In this document: piece after piece, positions 34,019-40,096 of the stretch
Layout of the letters: the number at the start of each line of letters is the position of its first letter
Position numbering within the stretch: the stretch's first letter is position 1
Assembly (NCBI RefSeq): GCF_000568255.1
Contig: NZ_KK037166.1
Coordinates: forward strand, 5,972,089 to 6,012,184
Direction of reading: 5' to 3'
Source: Kutzneria sp. 744
GTDB taxonomy: Bacteria > Actinomycetota > Actinomycetes > Mycobacteriales > Pseudonocardiaceae
Length of the DNA stretch: 40,096 bases
Position numbers and translations under genes: made by a program
Notes under the pieces: model-generated
Told to the model about the DNA's origin: nothing
Seen by the model: the letters and a program-made list of their open reading frames with translations, nothing else
The model's database searches: none

Positions 34019-35815
34019 ACAACGGTAGAGAAGCCCAGACGGAAGCGCAGCCGGCACACGACGGCCGCGGTGTTGCGCCCGACGCACCGGGCCACCACCG
34101 CCCCACGCCGGTTGCGCAGCATGCGTTCCCACAGCGCGGCCGGCTCGATCTCGCCGATCAGCACCACCACGTGCTCGCCGGTCAGCGACTTCACGTAGCG
34201 GGCGATCGGCGGCCCGAGCAGGCGGTGCTCCGAGTCCAGCAGCACGAGCGGCACCTCGGGCCGCCACTCCTGCCAGTCGGCCTGGAACCGCCGGGCCTTC
34301 TCCTGCTCGTCGTCGAACGACACGTGCACGGCCACCACCCGGTCGCCCATGGACAAGGCGGTCGACAGGCACTCCGCGGTCAGCTTGGTGATCGCGACGA
34401 CCGGCACCACCACGACCGAGGCGGTCCGCCGCGGCCGCGCCGGCAGCGTGCCGACGCCGATGTCCCGGCCGATCCGGCCGTAGGCCCGGCGAACCCCGCT
34501 GAACAGCAGCACGAAGATCGGGATCACCAGCACGATCAGCCAGGCGCCCTCCAGGAACTTGGGACGCGGTGACGTCGATCAGCGCGGCGATCGTCAGCGC
34601 CGCGCCGAACCCGTTCAGCACGGCCTTCGGCACCCATCCCCGACCGCGCTCGGCCCGCCAGTGCCGGACCATGCCGATCTGAGCCAACGCGAAGCCGACA
34701 AAAACGCCGATGGCGAACAGCGGCACCAGCACGTCGACCCGGCCCTCGGCGCCGACCAGCAGCGCGCCGGACAGCACGGCCAACACCAGCACGCCGTGCC
34801 GGTGCACGAGCCGGTCGGCCCGCAGCCCGAACACGTGCGGCAGGTAGTCGTCGCGCGCCAGCTTCGCGGCCAGCACCGGCAGGCCGCCGAACGACGTGTT
34901 GGCGGCCAACGCCAGCAGCAGCACCGTGGACAGCTGGATCACCACGTACAGCCAGCCGTCGCCGACCGAGCCCTCGGTGACCAGCGACAGGATCGTGCGG
35001 CCCGCCTCGGGACGCACGTCGGCCCGCTGGATCAGCGCGGCCAGCCCGATCAGCAGCACGCCCAGCACCAGGCCCAGCCCGGCCTCCGCGCGCCGGGCCC
35101 GACGGCGCCGCGGCGTACGGAACGACGGCGTGGCGTTGGCGATGGCTTCCACACCGGTCAGCGCCGAACAGCCGTTGCCGAACGCGGCCAGCACCAGCAA
35201 CACACCCACCCCGCCGACCGTCGTCGACTGCGACGCCGGCGCGGTGACCTCCGGCCGGAACAGCCCGACCACGATCACCACCAGCACCGAGACGACGAAC
35301 ACGGCCGCCGGCAACGCGAACGCCTTGGCGCCGACCACGATGCCGCGCAGGTTCACGCCCGTGACGACCAGCAGCACCAGCACGCACAGCTCGGTCGTCC
35401 ACGGCAGCAGGGTCGGAAACGCTGACGTCAGCGCGGCCACGCCGGCCGCGACCGACACGGCGACGTTGAGCACGTAGTCGACGACCAGCGACGCGCCCGC
35501 GACCAGACCGGCGCGACGGCCCAGGTACCTGGTGGCCACCGTGTAGGCGCCGCCGCCGTCCGGAAAAGCCTGGATGACCTGGCGGTAGCAGGCGATCAGC
35601 ACGCCCAGCAGCACCACGATCGCCACCGTCACCGGCAGCGTCCAACCGAGACCGGCGGAACCGCCCGCGGCCAGCACCAGCACGATCGCCTCCGGCCCGT
35701 AGGCCACCGAGGCGATGGCGTCGAGCCCGAGACCGGCCATCCCGGTCACGGCGGTCAGCCGGTGCCTCTGATCGTCGCCGGCTAATCGAGGCGGCCGGGT
35801 CGCAGTTGTCGTCAC
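34015..35815 (-). pseudogene. APC-superfamily amino acid permease with a single-base frameshift
   Basis: From GTG 35815 the protein has 12 likely membrane segments (LDAIASVAYGPEAIVLVLAA, YRQVIQAFPDGGGAYTVATR, AAFGNGCSALTGVEAIANAT). The frame reaches IDVTAS near 34564 and is then lost. The neighbouring frame continues exactly as expected (KFLEGAWLIVL, IPIFVLLFSGVRRAYGRIG and a soluble tail ending RLRFRLGFSTVV). One extra G in the run 34561-34563 (plus strand) accounts for it. Restored it would have about 599 residues with a C-terminal USP-like domain. CACAGT (35827-35822) lies 6 nt before the GTG. A sequence error is likely; see findings. Confidence 0.85.
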
Positions 35816-35867
35816 GACCGCACTGTGCGACTGCTTTCGCTTGCCGTACAGCGGTTTTGACGCGTTC

Positions 35868-36692
35868 CTAACGTGTGAGCTTGGCCCGCTGCCCGGCGGC
35901 CAGTTGGGGCAGCAACTCCCGGATCACCTCCTCGTCCCCGGTCATCGACACGCACACCAGGTAGCGGGCCACCGCCAGCCAGCAGATCCCCACCTTGCCG
36001 CCGACCTCCCGGTCCAGCAGGAAGCCGCGGTGCGGATCCATGCCGTCGATCCGGAAGTTGGACGGCGCGAGCGCGCTCAGGATGGCGATCGTGCCCTCGG
36101 CGTTGCCCAGCTCCACCAGCATCACGTGCGCGTTCGCGGTCGGCGACGTGAAGCTGCGGAAGTGGCCGCCGAGCAGGCCGTGGCTGCGGAAGGTCAGCGC
36201 CTGGCTGTGGTGGCTGCCCCACTCCGCGGCCGGCATGGACACCAGCTGGTAGTTGCTGTCCACCGCGGACTCCCGGCTCAGCCGGAAGCCCTCGGGCACC
36301 TCGCTGATCACCAGGTCGGCCCGCTCCCGGTCGCGCTCCCTCGGCTCGTCGGCCAGCAACGCGGCGAAGGCCAGCGGGTCCGCGCCGCCGGTCTCGATGG
36401 CGGTCATCATCGAGCGCAGCGCGGCCAGCTCCCCGCGCAACGCCGCCCGGCCGGCCTCGGTGATCGAGATCCAGGTCCGCGGCTTGCGGTCCTCGATCAC
36501 CTTGTCGGTGGCCACCAGGCGCGCGTCCTCCAGCACCCGAAGATGCCGGCTCAGGCCGCTGTCCGGCTGACCGAGCAGGTCGCGCAGCACCGTGAAGGCC
36601 ACCCGGGGCTCGCTGCTGAGCACGGTCAGAATGCCCAGGCGCACCCGCTGGTGGACCACGTCGTCGAGCCGCTGCGCCGGGTGGGCGTCCAT
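35868..36692 (-). CDS. Winged-helix transcriptional regulator with C-terminal sensor-like domain
   Basis: The 274-residue protein has an N-terminal winged helix (LGILTVLSSEPRVAFTVLRD, then GQPDSGLSRHLRVLEDARLV) of the type used by PadR/ArsR-like proteins (HTH_27 style), then an unrecognised domain of about 170 residues. ATG at 36692 has GGGGACAGG just upstream. An upstream in-frame ATG would add 13 residues but lacks a ribosome site. It lies 52 bp before the permease gene on the same strand and is divergent from the AAA ATPase gene, so either could be a target. Confidence 0.8.
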   Translation of the reverse strand: MDAHPAQRLDDVVHQRVRLGILTVLSSEPRVAFTVLRDLLGQPDSGLSRHLRVLEDARLVATDKVIEDRKPRTWISITEAGRAALRGELAALRSMMTAIETGGADPLAFAALLADEPRERDRERADLVISEVPEGFRLSRESAVDSNYQLVSMPAAEWGSHHSQALTFRSHGLLGGHFRSFTSPTANAHVMLVELGNAEGTIAILSALAPSNFRIDGMDPHRGFLLDREVGGKVGICWLAVARYLVCVSMTGDEEVIRELLPQLAAGQRAKLTR

Positions 36693-36813
36693 CCTGTCCC
36701 CTCGACTTGTCGCTTCGTTCGCACTTATCAAAGCGCAAGTACTGTGCAGTCCGCAACCGCTAGTGGCGTCTTCCGGTGTATTGAGCCAGCACTAGACACG
36801 CCGATACGGTCCG

Positions 36814-38010
36814 ATGATGGATCCGGTGCGCAACCCGTTCGCCCCCGGGGCCGGGCAACGTCCGCCCGAGCTGGCCGGCCGGGACCGCGAGCTCGCGGCC
36901 TTCGACGTGGTGCTCGAACGGGTCGCCCGCGGCCGTCCCGAACGCAGCCTCGTGCTCACCGGCCTGCGCGGCGTCGGCAAGACGGTGCTGCTGGGCGAGC
37001 TGCGCTCGATGGCCGTCAAGCGCGGCTGGGGCGCCGGCAAGATCGAGGCCCGGCCGGACGCCGAGCTGCGCCGGCCGCTGTCCGCCGCGCTGCACCGCGC
37101 GATCCGCGACCTCGCCGTGCGCCACCGCGACCCCGAACGGGTGGAGGCGGTGCTCGGTGTGCTCAAGGCGTTCGCGCTGCGTGCCAACCCGCACGGCGCG
37201 AAGCTGCGGGAACGCTGGCAGCCGGGCATCGACGTGCCGGCCGCGCAGGGGCGCGCCGACTCCGGGGACATCGAGATCGACCTGGTCGAGCTGTTCACCG
37301 ACGTCGCCGAGCTGGCCAAGGACGTGGGCACCGGGGTGGCGCTGCTCATCGACGAGATGCAGGACGTGCAGCCGGACGACATCTCCGCGCTGTGCGCCGC
37401 CTGCCACGAGCTGTCCCAGTCCGGCGCGCCCCTGGTGGTGGTCGGCGCCGGCCTGCCGCACCTGCCCGCGCTGCTGTCGGCCAGCAAGTCCTACTCCGAG
37501 CGGCTGTTCCGGTACGTGCTGATCGGGCAGCTCGACCGGGAGGACGCCGACCGCGCGGTGCTCGCGCCGGTGGCCCGTGAGGGCGCGGAGATCAGCGCGC
37601 ACGCCCTGGACGCGCTGTTCGACGCGTCGAGCGGCTATCCCTACTTCGTGCAGGCGTACGCGAAGGCGGCCTGGGACGCGGCGCCGGCGGATCCGATCAC
37701 CCCGGAGGACGTGGCGATGGCCGCACCCGAGGCCGAGACCGAGCTGGCGGTCGGGTTCTTCGGGTCACGGTACGAGCGCGCCACCCCGGCCGAGCGCGAG
37801 TACCTGCGCGCGATGGCCGACCTGACCGAGGGCCGCGACGAGCCGGTGGGCACCACGGATGTGGCCGTCTACCTGGGGAAGAAGCCCTCCTCGCTGTCGC
37901 CGGCGCGGGACAACCTGATCAAGAAGGGGCTCGTCTACTCGGCCGAGCGCGGGCGGATCGCGTTCACCGTGCCCCACTTCGGGCGGTTCCTGCTCGGTCG
38001 GGAGGAGTAG
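36814..38010 (+). CDS. AAA ATPase, Orc1/Cdc6-like
   Basis: The 398-residue protein has Walker A GLRGVGKT (about 49-56), Walker B GVALLIDEMQDV (about 178-189), a sensor region LVVVGAGLPHLPAL and a C-terminal winged-helix-like part (YLGKKPSSLSPARDNLIKKG). Such ATPases are common in actinobacteria next to no fixed partner; the function is unknown. There are two adjacent ATGs (36814, 36817). Its TACGGT-like box a few bases before them suggests a short or absent leader. Confidence 0.85.
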   Translation: MMDPVRNPFAPGAGQRPPELAGRDRELAAFDVVLERVARGRPERSLVLTGLRGVGKTVLLGELRSMAVKRGWGAGKIEARPDAELRRPLSAALHRAIRDLAVRHRDPERVEAVLGVLKAFALRANPHGAKLRERWQPGIDVPAAQGRADSGDIEIDLVELFTDVAELAKDVGTGVALLIDEMQDVQPDDISALCAACHELSQSGAPLVVVGAGLPHLPALLSASKSYSERLFRYVLIGQLDREDADRAVLAPVAREGAEISAHALDALFDASSGYPYFVQAYAKAAWDAAPADPITPEDVAMAAPEAETELAVGFFGSRYERATPAEREYLRAMADLTEGRDEPVGTTDVAVYLGKKPSSLSPARDNLIKKGLVYSAERGRIAFTVPHFGRFLLGREE

Positions 38011-38188
38011 CTCGTTCGGCGTACCGGGGCAGATCGCCGGATGAACTCGGGGTGACGGTGGGGTAGCTGCCGATGATTCGTCGGCGTGTGCCGCACCTCA
38101 CCGGACAAAGTTGTGGTTTACGAGGTCGCGCGGGTGCATACTGGTACTACCGCACCAGAAGACAGACCTTGAGAGGGATGCAAACCCC

Positions 38189-38335
38189 ATGAACATCGCC
38201 GCGAAGATCCGCGCCCGCCGTGCCGAGACTCGTACTCGCAAGGCCGTGAGCAAGGCGATCGACGCTGCTGCCACGCCCGCCATGCGCCACGAGCTGATGC
38301 TGCTCGCCCAGGCGCACATGCAGGGCCTGCGCTGA
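38189..38335 (+). CDS. Conserved-looking 48-residue basic protein
   Basis: The protein reads MNIAAKIRARRAETRTRKAV and ends MLLAQAHMQGLR. It is strongly basic in the first half and helical by composition, so it may bind nucleic acid or a membrane surface. GAGAGGGA lies about 10 nt before the ATG. I believe similar 45-50-residue proteins occur in related actinobacteria but cannot name a family. A 14-bp terminator hairpin follows, which supports a real transcription unit. Confidence 0.6.
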   Translation: MNIAAKIRARRAETRTRKAVSKAIDAAATPAMRHELMLLAQAHMQGLR

Positions 38336-38409
38336 CCCGACTCCTCCAGACCGGCCACCGCAGCCGCGCCCGCTTCGACCCGGGCGTGCCCTCCCAGCTG
38401 CGAGCCAGC

Positions 38410-38446
38410 GCCGGTCGGCGCGGGATGCAGGGCCGCGCCGACCGGC
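38410..38446 (+). terminator. Terminator after the 48-residue protein gene
   Basis: GCCGGTCGGCGCGG (38410-38423) pairs perfectly with 38433-38446 around a 9-nt loop. No T-run follows. Confidence 0.75.
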
Positions 38447-38498
38447 ATCACTTCCCGATGCGACTCCTCCGCACCGGGCGATGAACGGTTCACCCTAA

Positions 38499-38514
38499 CG
38501 TGACCCAGGTCACA
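38499..38514. promoter_or_regulatory. Crp/GlxR-like binding site
   Basis: cGTGAcccaggTCACa matches the TGTGA-N6-TCACA consensus of Crp and GlxR except the first base. It lies between a terminator and a second hairpin, 111 bp before the PAP2-like gene. That is too far for usual activation of that gene. Confidence 0.5.
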
Positions 38515-38563
38515 CCGCCGGTTCGCTGTAACGCGCTCCGTGACGGAAGCGATGAGCCGAATG

Positions 38564-38608
38564 ACCCCGCAGTGCTGTCGGACCCCCGACCTGGCAGCAC
38601 TGCGGGGT
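38564..38608 (+). terminator. Long hairpin before the PAP2-like gene
   Basis: ACCCCGCAGTGCTG (38564-38577) pairs perfectly with 38595-38608 (14 bp) around a 17-nt loop and is followed by TTCCC. It has a terminator-like form but no coding gene lies directly before it, so it may end a short RNA that starts after the Crp-like site. Confidence 0.55.
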
Positions 38609-38624
38609 TTCCCATACTCGGCGA

Positions 38625-39224
38625 GTGACTGCCGAGACTCGTTCGTTCCGCCGACTGGCCGCCCGCGCCGCCACCGAGGCGTTCGCCCCCGCGGTGGTGG
38701 TCGTGGCGATCTGCTTCCTGGTCGGCCTGCACGCCGGCGCCACCATCGGCGCCGGTCTGCTCTGGGGCCTGCTGACCGCGATGTTCGCCAGCGTCCTGCC
38801 GTTCGGCGCGATCCTCATCGGCGTTCGCCGTGGCCGGCTGACCGATCACCACGTAGGCGTGCGCGAGCAACGCCGCATCCCGCTGCTCATCGGCCTCGGC
38901 TCCGTGCTTGTCGGCCTGGCCGTGCTGGCGCTCGTCGGCGCCCCGCGGGAAATGCTGGCCCTCGTCGCCTCCATGTTCGCCTCCCTCTTGGTCACGATGG
39001 CCATCACGCACTGGTGGAAGGTCTCCGCGCACGCGGCCGTGGCCAGCGGCGCCGCCAGCATCGCGGTGTTGTCGCTCGGACTCGGGTGGCTGGCTTCCTT
39101 CGTCGCGGTGGCCATCGTCTGTTGGTCACGGGTGGAGCTGCGCGACCACACGGTGAAGCAGGTTCTTGTCGGAACGCTTCTGGGCGTTGTTGTCGGTGGA
39201 TCGGTGTTCGCCGCACTCCGATGA
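38625..39224 (+). CDS. PAP2-like membrane protein
   Basis: The 199-residue protein has five to six membrane segments. HWWKVSAHAAVASG and SRVELRDHTVKQVLVGTLLG resemble motifs 2 and 3 of PAP2 phosphatases (PSGH and SR-x5-H), with Ser and two His residues retained but the first lysine-arginine motif not evident. It may dephosphorylate a lipid phosphate or be a non-enzymatic relative. GTG 38625 is 6 nt after CATACT (38613-38618), so probably leaderless. Its last 55 codons recur in the duplicated segment at the window end. Confidence 0.75.
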   Translation: MTAETRSFRRLAARAATEAFAPAVVVVAICFLVGLHAGATIGAGLLWGLLTAMFASVLPFGAILIGVRRGRLTDHHVGVREQRRIPLLIGLGSVLVGLAVLALVGAPREMLALVASMFASLLVTMAITHWWKVSAHAAVASGAASIAVLSLGLGWLASFVAVAIVCWSRVELRDHTVKQVLVGTLLGVVVGGSVFAALR

Positions 39225-39359
39225 GCCGCTGTGACCCCCGTCATAGCCGCGCCGTTCCGGGGTTGTTTTAGGGGGGTGCAGGGGGCGCCCACACCGTCCT
39301 GACCTGCGCGGATGGATCTTGGGCCGGAGCGCCAGGGGCCCGATTTGGAGACGCCTTGG
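39058..39359 (+). repeat. Direct repeat, left copy (in PAP2 gene 3' part and rrn upstream region)
   Basis: These 302 bp recur without visible change at 39795-40096, 737 bp away. The left copy is in its natural place: it completes the PAP2-like gene and leads into the rrn promoter region. Confidence 0.95.
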
Positions 39360-39374
39360 ATCGGCTGCTAATGT
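39345..39374 (+). promoter_or_regulatory. rrn promoter P1 (candidate)
   Basis: TTGGAG (39345-39350), 18 bp, TAATGT (39369-39374), the most distal of several promoter-like boxes before the 16S gene. A further TAGAGT (39447-39452) is a candidate -10 for a middle promoter with a poor -35. Confidence 0.5.
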
Positions 39375-39477
39375 TCTCCACGTACCGCAGGGCAGGACGG
39401 AAACGGACGCCAGCGGGTCACCGACAAAGCCACTGAGAAAGTCTGGTAGAGTCAGTGACGCCGGGACGAACCCCAGC

Positions 39478-39529
39478 AAATCGGCAAGAACAAGCCGATT
39501 TGACAGGGAGAATCCGGACCGGATAAGCT
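39478..39529 (+). promoter_or_regulatory. rrn proximal promoter with hairpin over the -35
   Basis: TTGACA (39500-39505), 18 bp, TAAGCT (39524-39529) is the best promoter of the region. The inverted repeat AAATCGGC / GCCGATTT (39478-39485, 39494-39501, loop of 8) ends within the -35 box, so it could bind a regulator or pause an upstream transcript. Confidence 0.65.
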
Positions 39530-39743
39530 TCAAACACAAGCAAACGGAAACACCGCAGTGACATTAACTGCAGCCCCTGAGCGCGGCCTGAATGAGCCAA
39601 GTGACGGTGTGCGTGTGTTCTTTGAGAACTCAACAGCGTACTGTAATAGCCAGTACTTGAATGAATAAACCCCTTAGTGGGTTCCTTTGAGATGGTTAAA
39701 ACTGGATTGATGCCAGTTTGTACTAGTCTCGATCAAACAAAAC
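39530..39743 (+). promoter_or_regulatory. rRNA leader with boxA antitermination site
   Basis: TGTTCTTTGAGA (39616-39627) followed by ACTCAACAG is the actinobacterial boxA/boxC region that recruits the Nus antitermination complex. The leader also has AAACTGG/CCAGTTT near 39698-39719, which could be one arm of the RNase III processing stem. No coding gene lies here. Confidence 0.8.
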
Positions 39744-39794
39744 CTTATTGGAGAGTTTGATCCTGGGCTCAGGACGAACGCTGGCGGCGTGCTT
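39744..39794 (+). rRNA. 16S rRNA, first ~50 nt only, broken
   Basis: TTGGAGAGTTTGATCCTGG and then CAGGACGAACGCTGGCGG plus CGTGCTT are the 5' end of 16S rRNA. The universally conserved CCTGGCTCAG reads CCTGGGCTCAG here, one G too many at 39765-39767. After GCTT the expected AACACATGCAAG is replaced by a copy of 39058 onward. The gene is therefore cut off by the junction and does not continue in the window. Confidence 0.9.
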
Positions 39795-40096
39795 GCATCG
39801 CGGTGTTGTCGCTCGGACTCGGGTGGCTGGCTTCCTTCGTCGCGGTGGCCATCGTCTGTTGGTCACGGGTGGAGCTGCGCGACCACACGGTGAAGCAGGT
39901 TCTTGTCGGAACGCTTCTGGGCGTTGTTGTCGGTGGATCGGTGTTCGCCGCACTCCGATGAGCCGCTGTGACCCCCGTCATAGCCGCGCCGTTCCGGGGT
40001 TGTTTTAGGGGGGTGCAGGGGGCGCCCACACCGTCCTGACCTGCGCGGATGGATCTTGGGCCGGAGCGCCAGGGGCCCGATTTGGAGACGCCTTGG
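39795..40096 (+). repeat. Direct repeat, right copy, fused to the 16S 5' end
   Basis: It starts abruptly at GCATCGCGG right after 16S nucleotide ~50 and stops at the window end, at the base that corresponds to 39359. It holds the last codons of the PAP2-like gene without a start. No transposase, terminal inverted repeat or target duplication is visible. An assembly artefact at an rRNA repeat is the simplest explanation. Confidence 0.9.

Noticed and set aside
39748-40008. Open frames in the right copy of the repeat
   Set aside because: They are out-of-frame readings of the duplicated PAP2 gene end fused to the 16S start.
39058-40096. Insertion sequence or prophage attachment site at the right end
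   Set aside because: There is no transposase or integrase, no inverted ends, and the copy ends exactly at the window edge.
1-40096. tRNA genes
   Set aside because: I saw no cloverleaf with the GGTTCGANNCC T-arm and a CCA-type end on either strand; a short hit such as GGTTCGAGT near 17025 lacks the other arms.

Overview
The window is high-GC actinobacterial DNA. The reasons are codon third positions that are nearly all G or C, many GTG and TTG starts, many apparently leaderless genes (a TANNNT-like box 6-7 nt before the start codon), an actinobacterial rrn leader with a boxA, and a gene stock shared with mycolata and Pseudonocardiales (VapBC45-like pairs, an htdX-fabG4/fadA2 locus, bkdABC). 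A Pseudonocardiaceae-like source is my best guess. The odd length (40096), a left end inside a gene and a right end inside an rRNA operon suggest a whole contig rather than a cut from a chromosome.

Layout. 1-3600 (minus): a carbohydrate ABC importer operon (lipoprotein, two permeases) ending in a ROK sugar kinase. Between the last permease and the kinase lie three tandem 77-bp repeats. Each encodes a 26-residue mini-ORF with its own Shine-Dalgarno, joined to the next frame by a GTGA stop/start overlap. 3630-9752: two complete polar amino acid importers (binding protein, permease, ATPase; both minus) separated by a secreted alpha/beta hydrolase on the plus strand. 9916-14925: two homologous VapB45/VapC45-like toxin-antitoxin pairs on opposite strands, flanking a large GH63-type glucosidase gene. 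15050-16770: a frameshifted M20 dipeptidase and a small cysteine-rich protein. 17176-20748: bkdA-bkdB-bkdC, encoding a branched-chain 2-oxoacid dehydrogenase E1alpha, E1beta and E2. 20797-23545: an S1-domain protein, a MerR regulator with a textbook 19-bp-spacer promoter, a flavin split-barrel protein and a membrane protein. 23559-25933: glutaminase and an AnsP-like permease. 26212-26928: a decayed M1 aminopeptidase.

27034-33359 is a lipid module. It holds an SCP2 protein and acyl-CoA dehydrogenase, a divergent TetR regulator that resembles FasR, a MaoC dehydratase, a FabG4-type ketoreductase and a divergent FadA2-type thiolase. The two divergent promoters carry the same paired operator (two TACTnnnnAGTA elements 16 bp apart), so the TetR protein probably controls both loci. 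33371-38335: a TMEM175-like channel, an APC permease (frameshifted), a winged-helix regulator, an AAA ATPase and a 48-residue protein. 38625-39224: a PAP2-like membrane protein, then an rrn promoter/leader and the first ~50 nt of 16S rRNA.

The right end is abnormal. After 16S position ~50 the sequence jumps back to an identical copy of 39058-39359, which runs to the window end. The 16S start also has an extra G in an invariant stretch, and two otherwise intact genes are each broken by one extra base in a G/C run. I therefore read the right-end duplication as probably a mis-assembly and these frameshifts as probably sequence errors.
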